Notes: generated from the sequence alone by a model not told the origin. 7,273 bases of DNA from JAAYCU01 sp964642815 (GCA_964642815.1 CAZXSA010000252.1:1-7273); one strand, 5' to 3'. Shown: positions 1 to 6,579, numbered from the stretch's first letter. Program-made: numbers and translations.

Positions 1-110
1 AGGTGTCTTGTACCGTGAACCTGCTCCCGCGGGCCTCGCGGGCGGGCCTGAACCTCCCCAAGGGCAGGAAACCGGGACCATTCACGGTTCGATAACAAAA
101 GGAGAAAAGT
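1..110 (+). other. Leader/intergenic region upstream of the LPP20-like gene, with inverted repeats
   Basis: No gene is recognised here. ACCGTGAA at 12-19 can pair with TTCACGGT at 81-88, enclosing 61 nt. Within it CCCGCG at 26-31 can pair with CGCGGG at 37-42 around a five-base loop. A purine-rich ribosome binding site, AAAAGGAG at 97-104, lies six bases before the ATG at 111. No convincing -35/-10 pair is visible, so the promoter may lie further left, outside the window. The short frame open across this stretch has no family resemblance and runs into the real gene in another frame. Confidence 0.5.
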
Positions 111-1424
111 ATGAGATTCGCCAAACCATGTCTTTCCCTGATCGCCATCTGCGCCATGGCGATACCCACTCTGGGGCAGATCAACACCGCCGACGCCAAG
201 AAAAAGGTTCTTAGCAAGCGGGCCGCAGAGGCCGACGCCTATCGTAAGCTGGCCGAGTGCGTCAAGGGGCTGCAAATCAACGCCGACACCTACGTCAAGG
301 ATTTCGTGGCCGAAAGCGACATCATCCAAAGCGAACTCGATGCGTTTATTCGTGGGGTTAAACTCGGCGATCCCAAATGGTACGCCGACTTTTCCTGCGA
401 AGTGCCGGCCGAGGTGACCGTAGCCAAGGTGGTCGAGACGCTGAAAACGATCCAGACCCGGCACTACAAGGGCGATCGTGTCACCGGCCAGGACATCGAG
501 CAGATGAATAAAAACATCGAGAAGAAGGTTATCAAGGTGGTGGGCATGGGTGCCCCCCGCGAGGATCTGCCGCCTAATCTGCCCGGCGGAGTGGTGGACC
601 AGCTCGGTGGTCCGCCCATCCCGCCCGAGCCGCCGATTCCCGACCTGTGGATTGCCATGGGACCGCAAGCCAGGCTGATGGCCGTCAAGGCCGCTGAAAC
701 CGATGCCAAGCGCAAGCTTGTGGAGCGGATTATCGGCTTGCGTGTCACTTCCGATACCATCGTTCGTGATTTCGTGACTGAATCGGATACGATCCATACC
801 GTGGCCCGCGGCACGCTCATCGGCCATACTCAAACTCGCGTCTATTACCATCACGATGAACCGATCGTGGAAGTGACGCTCGAGGTTCCGGCCGAGTCGG
901 TTATCACCACCATCAAGACCCTGCAGACTCGAAGCATTCAGGGCGACCGGGTCAAAGGGTCGGATATCACCGAACTGTCCCAGCGGCTTCAGACACAGAA
1001 ATTCGAGGCTACCGGCATGGGCATTCCGCCGGACAAATATCTGCCTCAAGCTCAGGCGGCCGCCCAGGTGCAGTATCCCGAGTGGGCCAAGGAAAAAATT
1101 CGCATGAGCGGCAATGGCGTTCCGCCGGAGGACAAGGCCGGCACGCCGCAGGGCAAGCTGCTCGCCGCCCGGGCCGCCGAAACCGACGCCAAGCGCAAAC
1201 TGGCCGAGCATATCAAGGGCCTGCGCATCTCGTCGGAGACCTCGGTACGCGATTTTGTCACCCAGCACGATGAAATCAGTTCCTACGTCGACGCCGTGCT
1301 GGTGGGCGCGTCCGTGGACGAAACCAAGTTCGACGGCGACACCGCCGAGGTCACCGTCAGCGTTCCCGGCATGCAGGTCTGGCAAGTGATTTATGAGCGA
1401 GTCCGGGTAACCAGGATTCAATAG
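111..1424 (+). CDS. Exported protein with three LPP20-like repeats
   Basis: This 437-residue protein begins with a Sec-type signal peptide (basic start, hydrophobic stretch to about residue 22, likely cleavage near TLG/Q). The body contains three copies of one domain at about residues 29-114, 184-281 and 346-431. Each copy has an alpha-helical AAExDAxRKLxE motif, a G-L-x-I/V turn, a D/RDFV segment with an acidic S/H-D, and a beta-rich end in E-V-x-V-x-V-P. This pattern matches the LPP20/FlgT-N-like fold of envelope proteins. The copies are separated by Pro/Gly-rich linkers carrying a recurring G-x-G-x-P motif. The cysteines in the signal peptide do not form a lipobox, so the product is probably periplasmic or secreted. 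The ATG at 111 follows a strong ribosome binding site. The next gene starts 13 nt after the stop. Molecular function is unknown; the repeat count is seen directly, and the family assignment is from motif recognition. Confidence 0.85.
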   Translation: MRFAKPCLSLIAICAMAIPTLGQINTADAKKKVLSKRAAEADAYRKLAECVKGLQINADTYVKDFVAESDIIQSELDAFIRGVKLGDPKWYADFSCEVPAEVTVAKVVETLKTIQTRHYKGDRVTGQDIEQMNKNIEKKVIKVVGMGAPREDLPPNLPGGVVDQLGGPPIPPEPPIPDLWIAMGPQARLMAVKAAETDAKRKLVERIIGLRVTSDTIVRDFVTESDTIHTVARGTLIGHTQTRVYYHHDEPIVEVTLEVPAESVITTIKTLQTRSIQGDRVKGSDITELSQRLQTQKFEATGMGIPPDKYLPQAQAAAQVQYPEWAKEKIRMSGNGVPPEDKAGTPQGKLLAARAAETDAKRKLAEHIKGLRISSETSVRDFVTQHDEISSYVDAVLVGASVDETKFDGDTAEVTVSVPGMQVWQVIYERVRVTRIQ

Positions 1425-1431
1425 GAAGGAG
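1423..1431 (+). promoter_or_regulatory. Ribosome binding site of the small lipoprotein gene
   Basis: AGGAAGGAG overlaps the last two bases of the preceding stop codon and lies six bases before the ATG at 1438. It supports the small reading frame as a real translated gene, probably translated from the same mRNA as the LPP20-like gene. Confidence 0.75.
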
Positions 1432-1437
1432 AATCAT

Positions 1438-1593
1438 ATGCGTCGTGTATTTCTGGCTTTGCTACTGTTGGTCGCCCCGTGGCTGGCCTTGCTGGCCGCC
1501 GGTTGCGAACAGAAAATAACCACGATCCAGAAGGAAGAGCGCATCGAGCAGTCCGAGCCCAAAATGGTTTCGCCGGGCGAGGAACAGTTGTAA
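1438..1593 (+). CDS. Small lipoprotein (51 aa)
   Basis: This reading frame encodes 51 residues: a short basic start (MRR), a leucine-rich hydrophobic segment, and a clear lipobox L-A-A-G-C with the lipidated cysteine at residue 23. The predicted mature lipopeptide is only 29 residues, charged and hydrophilic (CEQKITTIQKEERIEQ, then a tail containing MVSPGEE). A strong ribosome binding site and a 13-nt gap to the LPP20-like gene indicate an operon. The product is expected to be anchored to the outer or inner membrane by its lipid. The residue after the cysteine is Glu rather than Asp, so the classic E. coli inner-membrane retention signal is absent, although sorting rules in this lineage may differ. 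No enzymatic function is suggested. It could work with the LPP20-like protein in the envelope, but this rests only on adjacency. Confidence 0.8.
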   Translation: MRRVFLALLLLVAPWLALLAAGCEQKITTIQKEERIEQSEPKMVSPGEEQL

Positions 1594-1617
1594 GCGGATG
1601 GCGTTTGCCTTATCCGC
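1594..1617 (+). terminator. Hairpin directly after the lipoprotein stop codon
   Basis: GCGGAT at 1594-1599 pairs with ATCCGC at 1612-1617, and GGC at 1600-1602 pairs with GCC at 1607-1609 around a GTTT loop, leaving a two-base bulge. It starts immediately after the stop codon and could end or stabilise the operon mRNA. There is no uridine tract after it, so it is not a textbook intrinsic terminator. Confidence 0.4.
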
Positions 1618-1626
1618 ATTAAGCAC

Positions 1627-1714
1627 AGGCCCTTGATACGATCCTCCCTTCGTCGTCCTCGGCGAACCACGCCGCAAGGCCGACGTTTTAGCGGCCGGGT
1701 TGTATCAAGGGCCT
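1627..1714 (+). repeat. 88-nt structured element closed by a perfect 13-bp inverted repeat; possible terminator or RNA
   Basis: AGGCCCTTGATAC at 1627-1639 is the exact reverse complement of 1702-1714. Inside the 62-nt loop a second hairpin can form: CGTCG (1651-1655) with CGACG (1681-1685), CCT (1657-1659) with AGG (1677-1679), and GGCG (1661-1664) with CGCC (1670-1673) around a five-base loop. A pyrimidine-rich tail, TTCTCTTTC, begins at the end of the right arm. The element lies between two convergent operons, where a terminator is expected, and the pyrimidine tail favours termination of plus-strand transcripts. The long closing stem with an inner hairpin also fits a small structured RNA or a miniature inverted-repeat element. 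No flanking target duplication is visible. Confidence 0.5.
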
Positions 1715-1721
1715 TCTCTTT

Positions 1722-1748
1722 CATTCCCGCGACTGTCTTCGGGGAATG
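1722..1748. other. Third hairpin in the convergent intergenic region
   Basis: CATTCCC at 1722-1728 pairs with GGGAATG at 1742-1748 around a 13-base loop. It lies 46 nt beyond the stop codon of the minus-strand PEP-CTERM gene and could be the 3' end structure of that operon. No uridine tract follows on either strand, so the role is uncertain. Confidence 0.3.
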
Positions 1749-1794
1749 CCCCAGCAGGGCGAATGCCATATCTTGTCCGCGACGTGCGCCGGAA

Positions 1795-2403
1795 CTAACC
1801 CCGCCTCCGGCGCAAGCCAAGGACACTCAGGCCGCCTATGATCAACAGCACCGACAATGGCTCGGGAATAACGACAATATAGTCCTCGCCGGGCATGCCG
1901 GCATGTTCGTCAAGATTCAGATCGCCGTACACAATATCGGAGAGATTCAGACGATATTCGGCATGCGTGCTTGGGCCGGTGAAGGTCATGTTGAGTATGA
2001 CGAAATGGAATGCTCCTGTTCCCGTCCCATAGTCCAGATCGCCGGCGATATCGGCGAAGTAGTCGGTTTTGCAACTCAGCGCGTCCATCAGGGCCGGCAG
2101 GGAGGGCACATACTGATCGCCGGAGTCATCGCTCCAGATCGGCGCGTTGAAACTGACCGAATTCAACTGAAAGAGCCCGGAGGGCGAGTCCGTGGTTTCC
2201 CGCAAGCGCAGTTGCAGAGCGGTCAGGCTGACATCCGTGTCCACCTCGACGATTACATCGAAGGAAGACCCCGCTGAAATAATAACGCGATAGGGGTCTC
2301 CCTCCGTGTCCAGCATCGTGGCGGTCATTCCACCCATGGCGGCCGCGGTCGTCCCTAACAATATCCCCACCGTTATTACCTTCACGATCCCATGCTTCAT
2401 CAT
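1795..2403 (-). CDS. PEP-CTERM sorted surface protein with cohesin-like body
   Basis: From the ATG at 2403 the product has 202 residues: a signal peptide (residues 1 to about 24, MMKHGIVKVITVGILLG then small residues), a beta-rich body at about 28-172, and a textbook PEP-CTERM tail with IPEP at 179-182, a hydrophobic helix and a terminal RRRRG. The family is exported by Sec and sorted to the surface by an exosortase; no exosortase gene is in the window. The body opens with A-G-S-S-F-D-V-I-V-E-V-D and later has F-H-F-V-I-L-N-M-T-F-T-G, the strand pattern of cohesin-like beta-sandwiches; this part is a suggestion, not a firm match. The start at 2403 is preferred because AAGGA lies six bases upstream and it gives a cleaner signal peptide. 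The alternatives are 2421 (GAAGGG eight bases upstream) and 2400. The gene follows the large dockerin gene by 32 nt (14 nt if 2421 is used), so the two are probably cotranscribed. Confidence 0.85.
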   Translation of the reverse strand: MMKHGIVKVITVGILLGTTAAAMGGMTATMLDTEGDPYRVIISAGSSFDVIVEVDTDVSLTALQLRLRETTDSPSGLFQLNSVSFNAPIWSDDSGDQYVPSLPALMDALSCKTDYFADIAGDLDYGTGTGAFHFVILNMTFTGPSTHAEYRLNLSDIVYGDLNLDEHAGMPGEDYIVVIPEPLSVLLIIGGLSVLGLRRRRG

Positions 2404-2435
2404 CCACCATCCTTTACTCATTCATCGAACCCTTC

Positions 2436-5400
2436 TCAGGGCACGGTCGTCGCCAGTTTACTCTTCACCAAGCCCAGATCCACGATCGTAACGCTGCCGC
2501 TGTTGTTCACGTCGCAACGCGCGCTGGCCGTGGCGTCATTGAAAAGATTGGCCTTGACACTGCCTAGATCAAGAGTATTGACCACCCCGTTTCCAGACAC
2601 ATCCCCGATAAGGCAACGCACCGCTCGCGAGCGGGCGCCGACCAAGACCGCCTTGGTCGATGTCGGCCGGCGGAACTTGCCGTCCGCCAACTCCAGGGTC
2701 AACCGCTTCCGGTCGGCCTGGGCCCCGTCCACGGTGATATCCAGCGCGTCCCCTTGCCCCGCGCCGTTGAAGGCCAGAGCTTTCGGGGTGTAGCTGTTAT
2801 TCGCGGAATCCTTGATGGTCAAATCATTGGCATCCAGCGCACCATCGGCGGCGAGAACGTCCCGATTGAAAGTCACGCGGATGACCAGATCGTCCCGGCG
2901 CGGCTCGACCAGCGGCGTGCCCGCGGGCATCTCCAGGGCGATTTCCCCCTCGCTGCCGTGGGTCTTGACGCTCGACCAACTTAGAATTTGCGGGGCGATG
3001 GTCAGTTCCGCGGCCTCGGTCACGACCGGTCCGCACCCCGCGGTAATCACGCATCGATACAGACCCTCGTCATCCTCGGTCACCTCGTCCATTTCCAGGG
3101 TGTCCTCGGTCTCCCCGTACAAATCCTCCCAAGTCGCGCCGTTGAATATCTGCCACTGGTAACTGGGCGTTCCCTCGCCGGTCCCGGCGGCGGTAAAGGT
3201 AGCCATGCCGCCTTCCACCACGTTTTGATCCTCCGGATCGGTGGTCACCACGGTGCCCGCCGCCACGGTCACCGTGGTCGATACACAGGACGAGTCGCCA
3301 CAAGAGTTCTCCCAGCGGGCGTAATACGTCGTGGTCTCGGTCGGGTATAAAACCAAACCTTGTCCCGTACCCACGGACTCACCCCCGCAACTTCCGGCCA
3401 GCCACCGCAGAGTCGTTCCAGACCCACCGGAACAGGTCAAGGTTACGGCCTCACCGGAACAGACCGGGCCGTCGTTGTTCGCCGAGGTCGGGGCCACGGG
3501 CATCGGGTTCACCGTAACCGTGGTTGATGCACAAGTCGAATTGCCGCAGGAATTCTCCCAGCGGGCGTAATAGGTCGTGGTTTCCGTCGGGTAGACGACC
3601 AGGCTTTGTCCCGTGCCGACCGACGTACCGCCGCAGCTTCCGGACATCCATCGTAGAGTCGTTCCGGACCCGCCGGAATAGGTCAAGGTGACGGCCCCAC
3701 CCGGACATACCGGACCGGTGTTGTTCGCCAAGGTCGGGGCCGTTGGATTGGGATTCACCGTTACCGTGGTTGATGCACAAGTCGAATTGCCGCAGGAATT
3801 CTCCCAGCGGGCGTAATNNNNNNNNNNNNNNNNNNNNNNNNNNNNNNNNNNNNNNNNNNNNNNNNNNNNNNNNNNNNNNNNNNNNNNNNNNNNNNNNNNN
3901 NNNNNNNNNNNNNNNNNGGTGACGGCCCCACCCGGACATACCGGACCGGTGTTGTTCGCCAAGGTCGGGGCCACGGGTAGCGGGTTTACCGTGACCGTTG
4001 TGCTTACGCAACCGGTAGTATTACATTCACCTTTTTTAGCCGTATAGTAAGTAGTAGTTGTTGTTGGAGAAAGGATTATTGATGTACCGGTGCCGATTAT
4101 TGGCCCTGTAGCCAGTGTGATAAAATCAATATCCATGATAACACCTGAATTACCAGCCCAGTCAAAGCGCCAGCCTGTAATATTGCCACCGGTCTTATAA
4201 TCGGGGTCAGACCACATATCTATACTTGTGGTATGCCAAGCACCGTCAGAAACTAATGCTCCGGTAACTACTTCGCCACCGACCGCCCCACCGTGGATTG
4301 TATTATAAAAGAAAATTTGCCAATATCCGCCCGTGCCGGCGGTAATTCTATAACGCATCGAAACATACCTGTATGTATTCGGATCAAATGAGCCTAAAGA
4401 AGGCATAAAGATCATCGGGTCATTTGTCGTCGATGTAACATTAAGAATTCCGTCTGAAACACTATTCACAGTTGTAGCACCCACGCTATAAGGTTGTGTT
4501 GCCCATTCCTGTGTAAATCCCTCCGTAGCGCAAGCACCTTCATACCAAACATCTTCAGCACCTGAACCCAAAGAACCACCTACCGTGCTAAGGGTGGTTG
4601 AATCTCCGTTGCATATGGTAGTCGTGCCCGAAATTGAAGTTGGAGCAGAAGAAGATGCGAGCGAGGTAACGCTATAGTCATAGGTGCCGTTTCCGATATC
4701 ATCTCCATTGTATCCCTTTACGTGCAGATACCAGGTGCCGGCGGCGGTTGGCGTGGTTGCTATTGTTCCGCTCGACCATTGCGTCTCCGTATTCGTCCAA
4801 GTGTGCGTGGCGCTCTGGTCCCAGACGTAGCGGTAGTACTGGATTTTGCCGGCCCCGAAACCGCCCACCGCCGTCCAGGTGACCGACGTGTTCACGCAGG
4901 GTGCGGTTGTACTGGGGGTTACGCTGCCGGACGTGGGAGCGACCGAGAGCGTGTAGCGTGCCGGTTCGGCCAGACGTGTCGTGCTTGCCGTACTGTTCTG
5001 ATAAGAGCCGATGTAGCGCGTATACTGGGTGTTGGCCGAGAGACCGCCTTCCTGGTAGGAGGAGACATTGGTTCCCGAGGTCCAGAGGGCGGTTCCACCG
5101 GATGACGCCGAGAAACCCTGGTAGGCGAATTTGGTGCTCGGCTGCGTCCAGCCCCAGGTGATCTGGCTCGTGGAATTCGCCGTCGCGGTTGCCCCCGCGC
5201 TGGGGGAATCCGGTAGAATCGTACCGTTGATCTTGAAACCTTGCGTGCCCGCGGGAGAACCTTGTCCGCGACCGAATTCCCGGAGAATCTGGATGTAAAT
5301 AGCTCCGCCGGACACCACCGGGTGGTTGATCGTCAATCGGACATAAAGATTCTTCCCGCCCGCAAAACCCAGACTGCCGGTATTGCTGACGTGCCCAGTG

Positions 5401-6572
5401 GTCACGGTAAGGACATTTGTCCAGTTGGTATTATCCGTACTCCGGGCCAGGATGATGTTGTCTCCCGATCCCGTGTCGAAAAAATTGCTATTGAATTTGT
5501 ATTGCAGATCGCTGGAAAACGTACATCCCGTTTCCGGGGTGAAGTACCAGGTGACATATCCGTTACCGGGGGCGGCCGTACAATAAATGTATGAGGGTTG
5601 ACCGTTGTAAGGAGTACCTGTTTCATGCGCGACGGCCATGTTCGATTTGGCAAACAGGTGATTATTGAATTCGTTGTTGCCGTCGGAACGCACGTTGTAC
5701 TCATAAATCCACGCCCCCGGCCCTCGATAATCGTAATTCACGTTCAGCTTGGGACGATAGCTTTTCGTGGTAGCCTCCGATGCGACGATTCCGTAGGCAT
5801 CCAACGTTCCAGTACTCCCCCAAGCCGATGTCCCTCCATAGAGGAGCAAACCATAGTTTGGGGTTCCGCTACCACTATCCGGCCACCAGCTTTCGACGAT
5901 CGGTGATACCGAGAACTGCTGCAGAAATAACCCACTGCCGGTAGCGGCGGCCTGTACGATAACATCCAAGGCGTTAGCCGTATCAATATCCGCGGCCCCC
6001 GTGGCCCCGGCGGTTGCCCAAGCAGGATTGTTCAGGTGTGCGCGGCTTTCCCAGGTCACCTCGCCGGCGTCGGCAGCCGCTTGATTTTTCGTGCCTTCCG
6101 TCCATGAGCCGGCGATAACACGCGCAATTTTGCCATCTCGGGCTTTTTGATCCGTGAGAGCACCACCCGCCTGCATCCAGAGATTTAAGTCGGCACCTAC
6201 GATTCTCGCCCCCGTCGGGATATTCGTTAAATCAAATTGGAATAACCAGTGCCGATGCCAACCGGTGTTGGCGTCAGGATACCATCGGAAGCCATTGGCG
6301 AATGGAGTGGGTGTAGCATTAGGATCGGGAGAATATCCACAATTTTTATTGACGTCCGCGCCCGTGCTTATCCAACGCATGAACGCATCCTTGATGTTCG
6401 CGCTGTCGCCGTTGGTGGTGGCGTCCTGATAGGTAATCGTCGCCGCCTCGGCGGTGATGGTGACCATCAAGAGCAGGAGTAATCCCCCAGCCGCACGCAT
6501 AACCCTGCCGGGCTTGATTCCACGCCTCGCTATCGGAAACATGGACCGTTTCAGGGAATCCACGATGTTCAT
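2436..6572 (-). CDS. Giant secreted multi-domain protein with Ig-like repeats and a C-terminal dockerin (contains assembly gap)
   Basis: The product has about 1,378 residues as assembled, numbered here from the ATG at 6572. It has a signal peptide with a long basic start (hydrophobic core about 30-43) and a DNRLRE/CBM96-like domain (45-281; F-D-L-T-N-I-P, S-W-T-E-G-T and Y-R-P-K-L motifs). A jelly-roll-like region follows (285-452), then FN3-like (453-540) and Ig-like (541-640) domains. Next come an Ig-like repeat split by an inserted module (641-862), tandem 82-residue Ig-like repeats (863-1103), an I-set-like Ig domain (1106-1193; D-E-G-L-Y-R-C), a beta-rich module starting near SSVKTHGSEG (1194-1320), and a dockerin (1321-1373) with two DxxxxGxxxxxD loops. 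No catalytic domain was recognised; binding of polysaccharide or adhesion is inferred. The start at 6572 is chosen because AAGAGGAGG lies seven bases upstream; a GTG at 6617 is in frame but has no well-placed site. One hundred N at 3818-3917 interrupt the gene, so true length and repeat number are unknown. Confidence 0.85.
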   Translation of the reverse strand: MNIVDSLKRSMFPIARRGIKPGRVMRAAGGLLLLLMVTITAEAATITYQDATTNGDSANIKDAFMRWISTGADVNKNCGYSPDPNATPTPFANGFRWYPDANTGWHRHWLFQFDLTNIPTGARIVGADLNLWMQAGGALTDQKARDGKIARVIAGSWTEGTKNQAAADAGEVTWESRAHLNNPAWATAGATGAADIDTANALDVIVQAAATGSGLFLQQFSVSPIVESWWPDSGSGTPNYGLLLYGGTSAWGSTGTLDAYGIVASEATTKSYRPKLNVNYDYRGPGAWIYEYNVRSDGNNEFNNHLFAKSNMAVAHETGTPYNGQPSYIYCTAAPGNGYVTWYFTPETGCTFSSDLQYKFNSNFFDTGSGDNIILARSTDNTNWTNVLTVTTGHVSNTGSLGFAGGKNLYVRLTINHPVVSGGAIYIQILREFGRGQGSPAGTQGFKINGTILPDSPSAGATATANSTSQITWGWTQPSTKFAYQGFSASSGGTALWTSGTNVSSYQEGGLSANTQYTRYIGSYQNSTASTTRLAEPARYTLSVAPTSGSVTPSTTAPCVNTSVTWTAVGGFGAGKIQYYRYVWDQSATHTWTNTETQWSSGTIATTPTAAGTWYLHVKGYNGDDIGNGTYDYSVTSLASSSAPTSISGTTTICNGDSTTLSTVGGSLGSGAEDVWYEGACATEGFTQEWATQPYSVGATTVNSVSDGILNVTSTTNDPMIFMPSLGSFDPNTYRYVSMRYRITAGTGGYWQIFFYNTIHGGAVGGEVVTGALVSDGAWHTTSIDMWSDPDYKTGGNITGWRFDWAGNSGVIMDIDFITLATGPIIGTGTSIILSPTTTTTYYTAKKGECNTTGCVSTTVTVNPLPVAPTLANNTGPVCPGGAVTXXXXXXXXXXXXXXXXXXXXXXXXXXXXXXXXXXYARWENSCGNSTCASTTVTVNPNPTAPTLANNTGPVCPGGAVTLTYSGGSGTTLRWMSGSCGGTSVGTGQSLVVYPTETTTYYARWENSCGNSTCASTTVTVNPMPVAPTSANNDGPVCSGEAVTLTCSGGSGTTLRWLAGSCGGESVGTGQGLVLYPTETTTYYARWENSCGDSSCVSTTVTVAAGTVVTTDPEDQNVVEGGMATFTAAGTGEGTPSYQWQIFNGATWEDLYGETEDTLEMDEVTEDDEGLYRCVITAGCGPVVTEAAELTIAPQILSWSSVKTHGSEGEIALEMPAGTPLVEPRRDDLVIRVTFNRDVLAADGALDANDLTIKDSANNSYTPKALAFNGAGQGDALDITVDGAQADRKRLTLELADGKFRRPTSTKAVLVGARSRAVRCLIGDVSGNGVVNTLDLGSVKANLFNDATASARCDVNNSGSVTIVDLGLVKSKLATTVP
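2454..2612 (-). other. Dockerin type I-like domain region of the giant protein
   Basis: The C-terminal residues contain two calcium-loop repeats, DVSGNGVVNTLD followed by LGSVKANL, and DVNNSGSVTIVD followed by LGLVKSKL. The aspartate/asparagine/serine positions match EF-hand-like dockerin loops. Dockerins bind cohesin domains in a calcium-dependent way in cellulosome systems. In this lineage many dockerins occur without known scaffolds, so the partner is open. Each loop is preceded by a cysteine (residues 1320 and 1353), which could form a disulfide across the duplicated motif. Confidence 0.8.
3275..3997 (-). repeat. Tandem 246-bp repeats coding for 82-residue Ig-like units
   Basis: Three in-register copies are visible with a period of exactly 246 bp: 3275-3520, 3521-3766, and 3767 to about 3997, the last containing the N gap. 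Each encodes an Ig-like unit with NPxPxAPT, GPVC, GSGTTLRW, GSCGG, PTETTTYYARWENSCG and STTVTV. The second and third copies are identical for 55 nt on each side of the gap (3517-3571 matches 3763-3817; 3687-3741 matches 3918-3972). The copy nearest the C terminus has diverged more, which suggests recent duplication of the inner units. Confidence 0.9.
3818..3917. other. Assembly gap (100 N) inside the tandem repeats
   Basis: The run is exactly 100 N, a conventional placeholder. The neighbouring complete repeat has 115 nt between the equivalent flanking bases (3572-3686), so even a single-unit bridge would need 115 nt. Both 100 and 115 leave the same remainder on division by three, so the reading frame happens to stay open. 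Additional whole 246-bp units could be hidden here. Confidence 0.95.
4104..4526 (-). other. Jelly-roll (carbohydrate-binding-like) module inserted into an Ig-like repeat
   Basis: About 141 residues (683-823 of the product) interrupt an Ig-like unit between WYEGACA and PIIGTGTSI. The flanking halves align with the GSCGG and SVGTGQSL parts of the intact repeats, so the unit is split at a loop. The insert has the pattern of small galactose-binding-like domains seen in secreted bacterial proteins: DPMIFMPSL, YRYVSMRYRI, GAWHTTSIDMWSDPDY, then ITGWRFDWAG and IMDIDFITLA. Sugar binding is inferred from this pattern; no ligand residues can be assigned with certainty. Confidence 0.6.
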
Positions 6573-6579
6573 CGAAATG

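Noticed and set aside
464..820. A 118-codon minus-strand open frame
   Set aside because: It is the antisense shadow of the LPP20-like gene in a GC-rich coding region and has low-complexity composition.
1594..1617. Resemblance of the hairpin to enterobacterial REP elements (GCGGAT...TTATCCGC)
   Set aside because: The similarity is short and only one copy is seen in the window. The gene content does not suggest an enterobacterium, so a chance similarity between hairpins is more likely.
1633..2277. A 214-codon plus-strand open frame
   Set aside because: It is antisense to the well-supported PEP-CTERM gene, starts inside the structured intergenic element, and its product resembles no family.
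3275..3997. Tandem repeats considered as a CRISPR array
   Set aside because: The 246-bp period is in frame, encodes a conserved 82-residue Ig-like unit and has no spacer-like unique segments.
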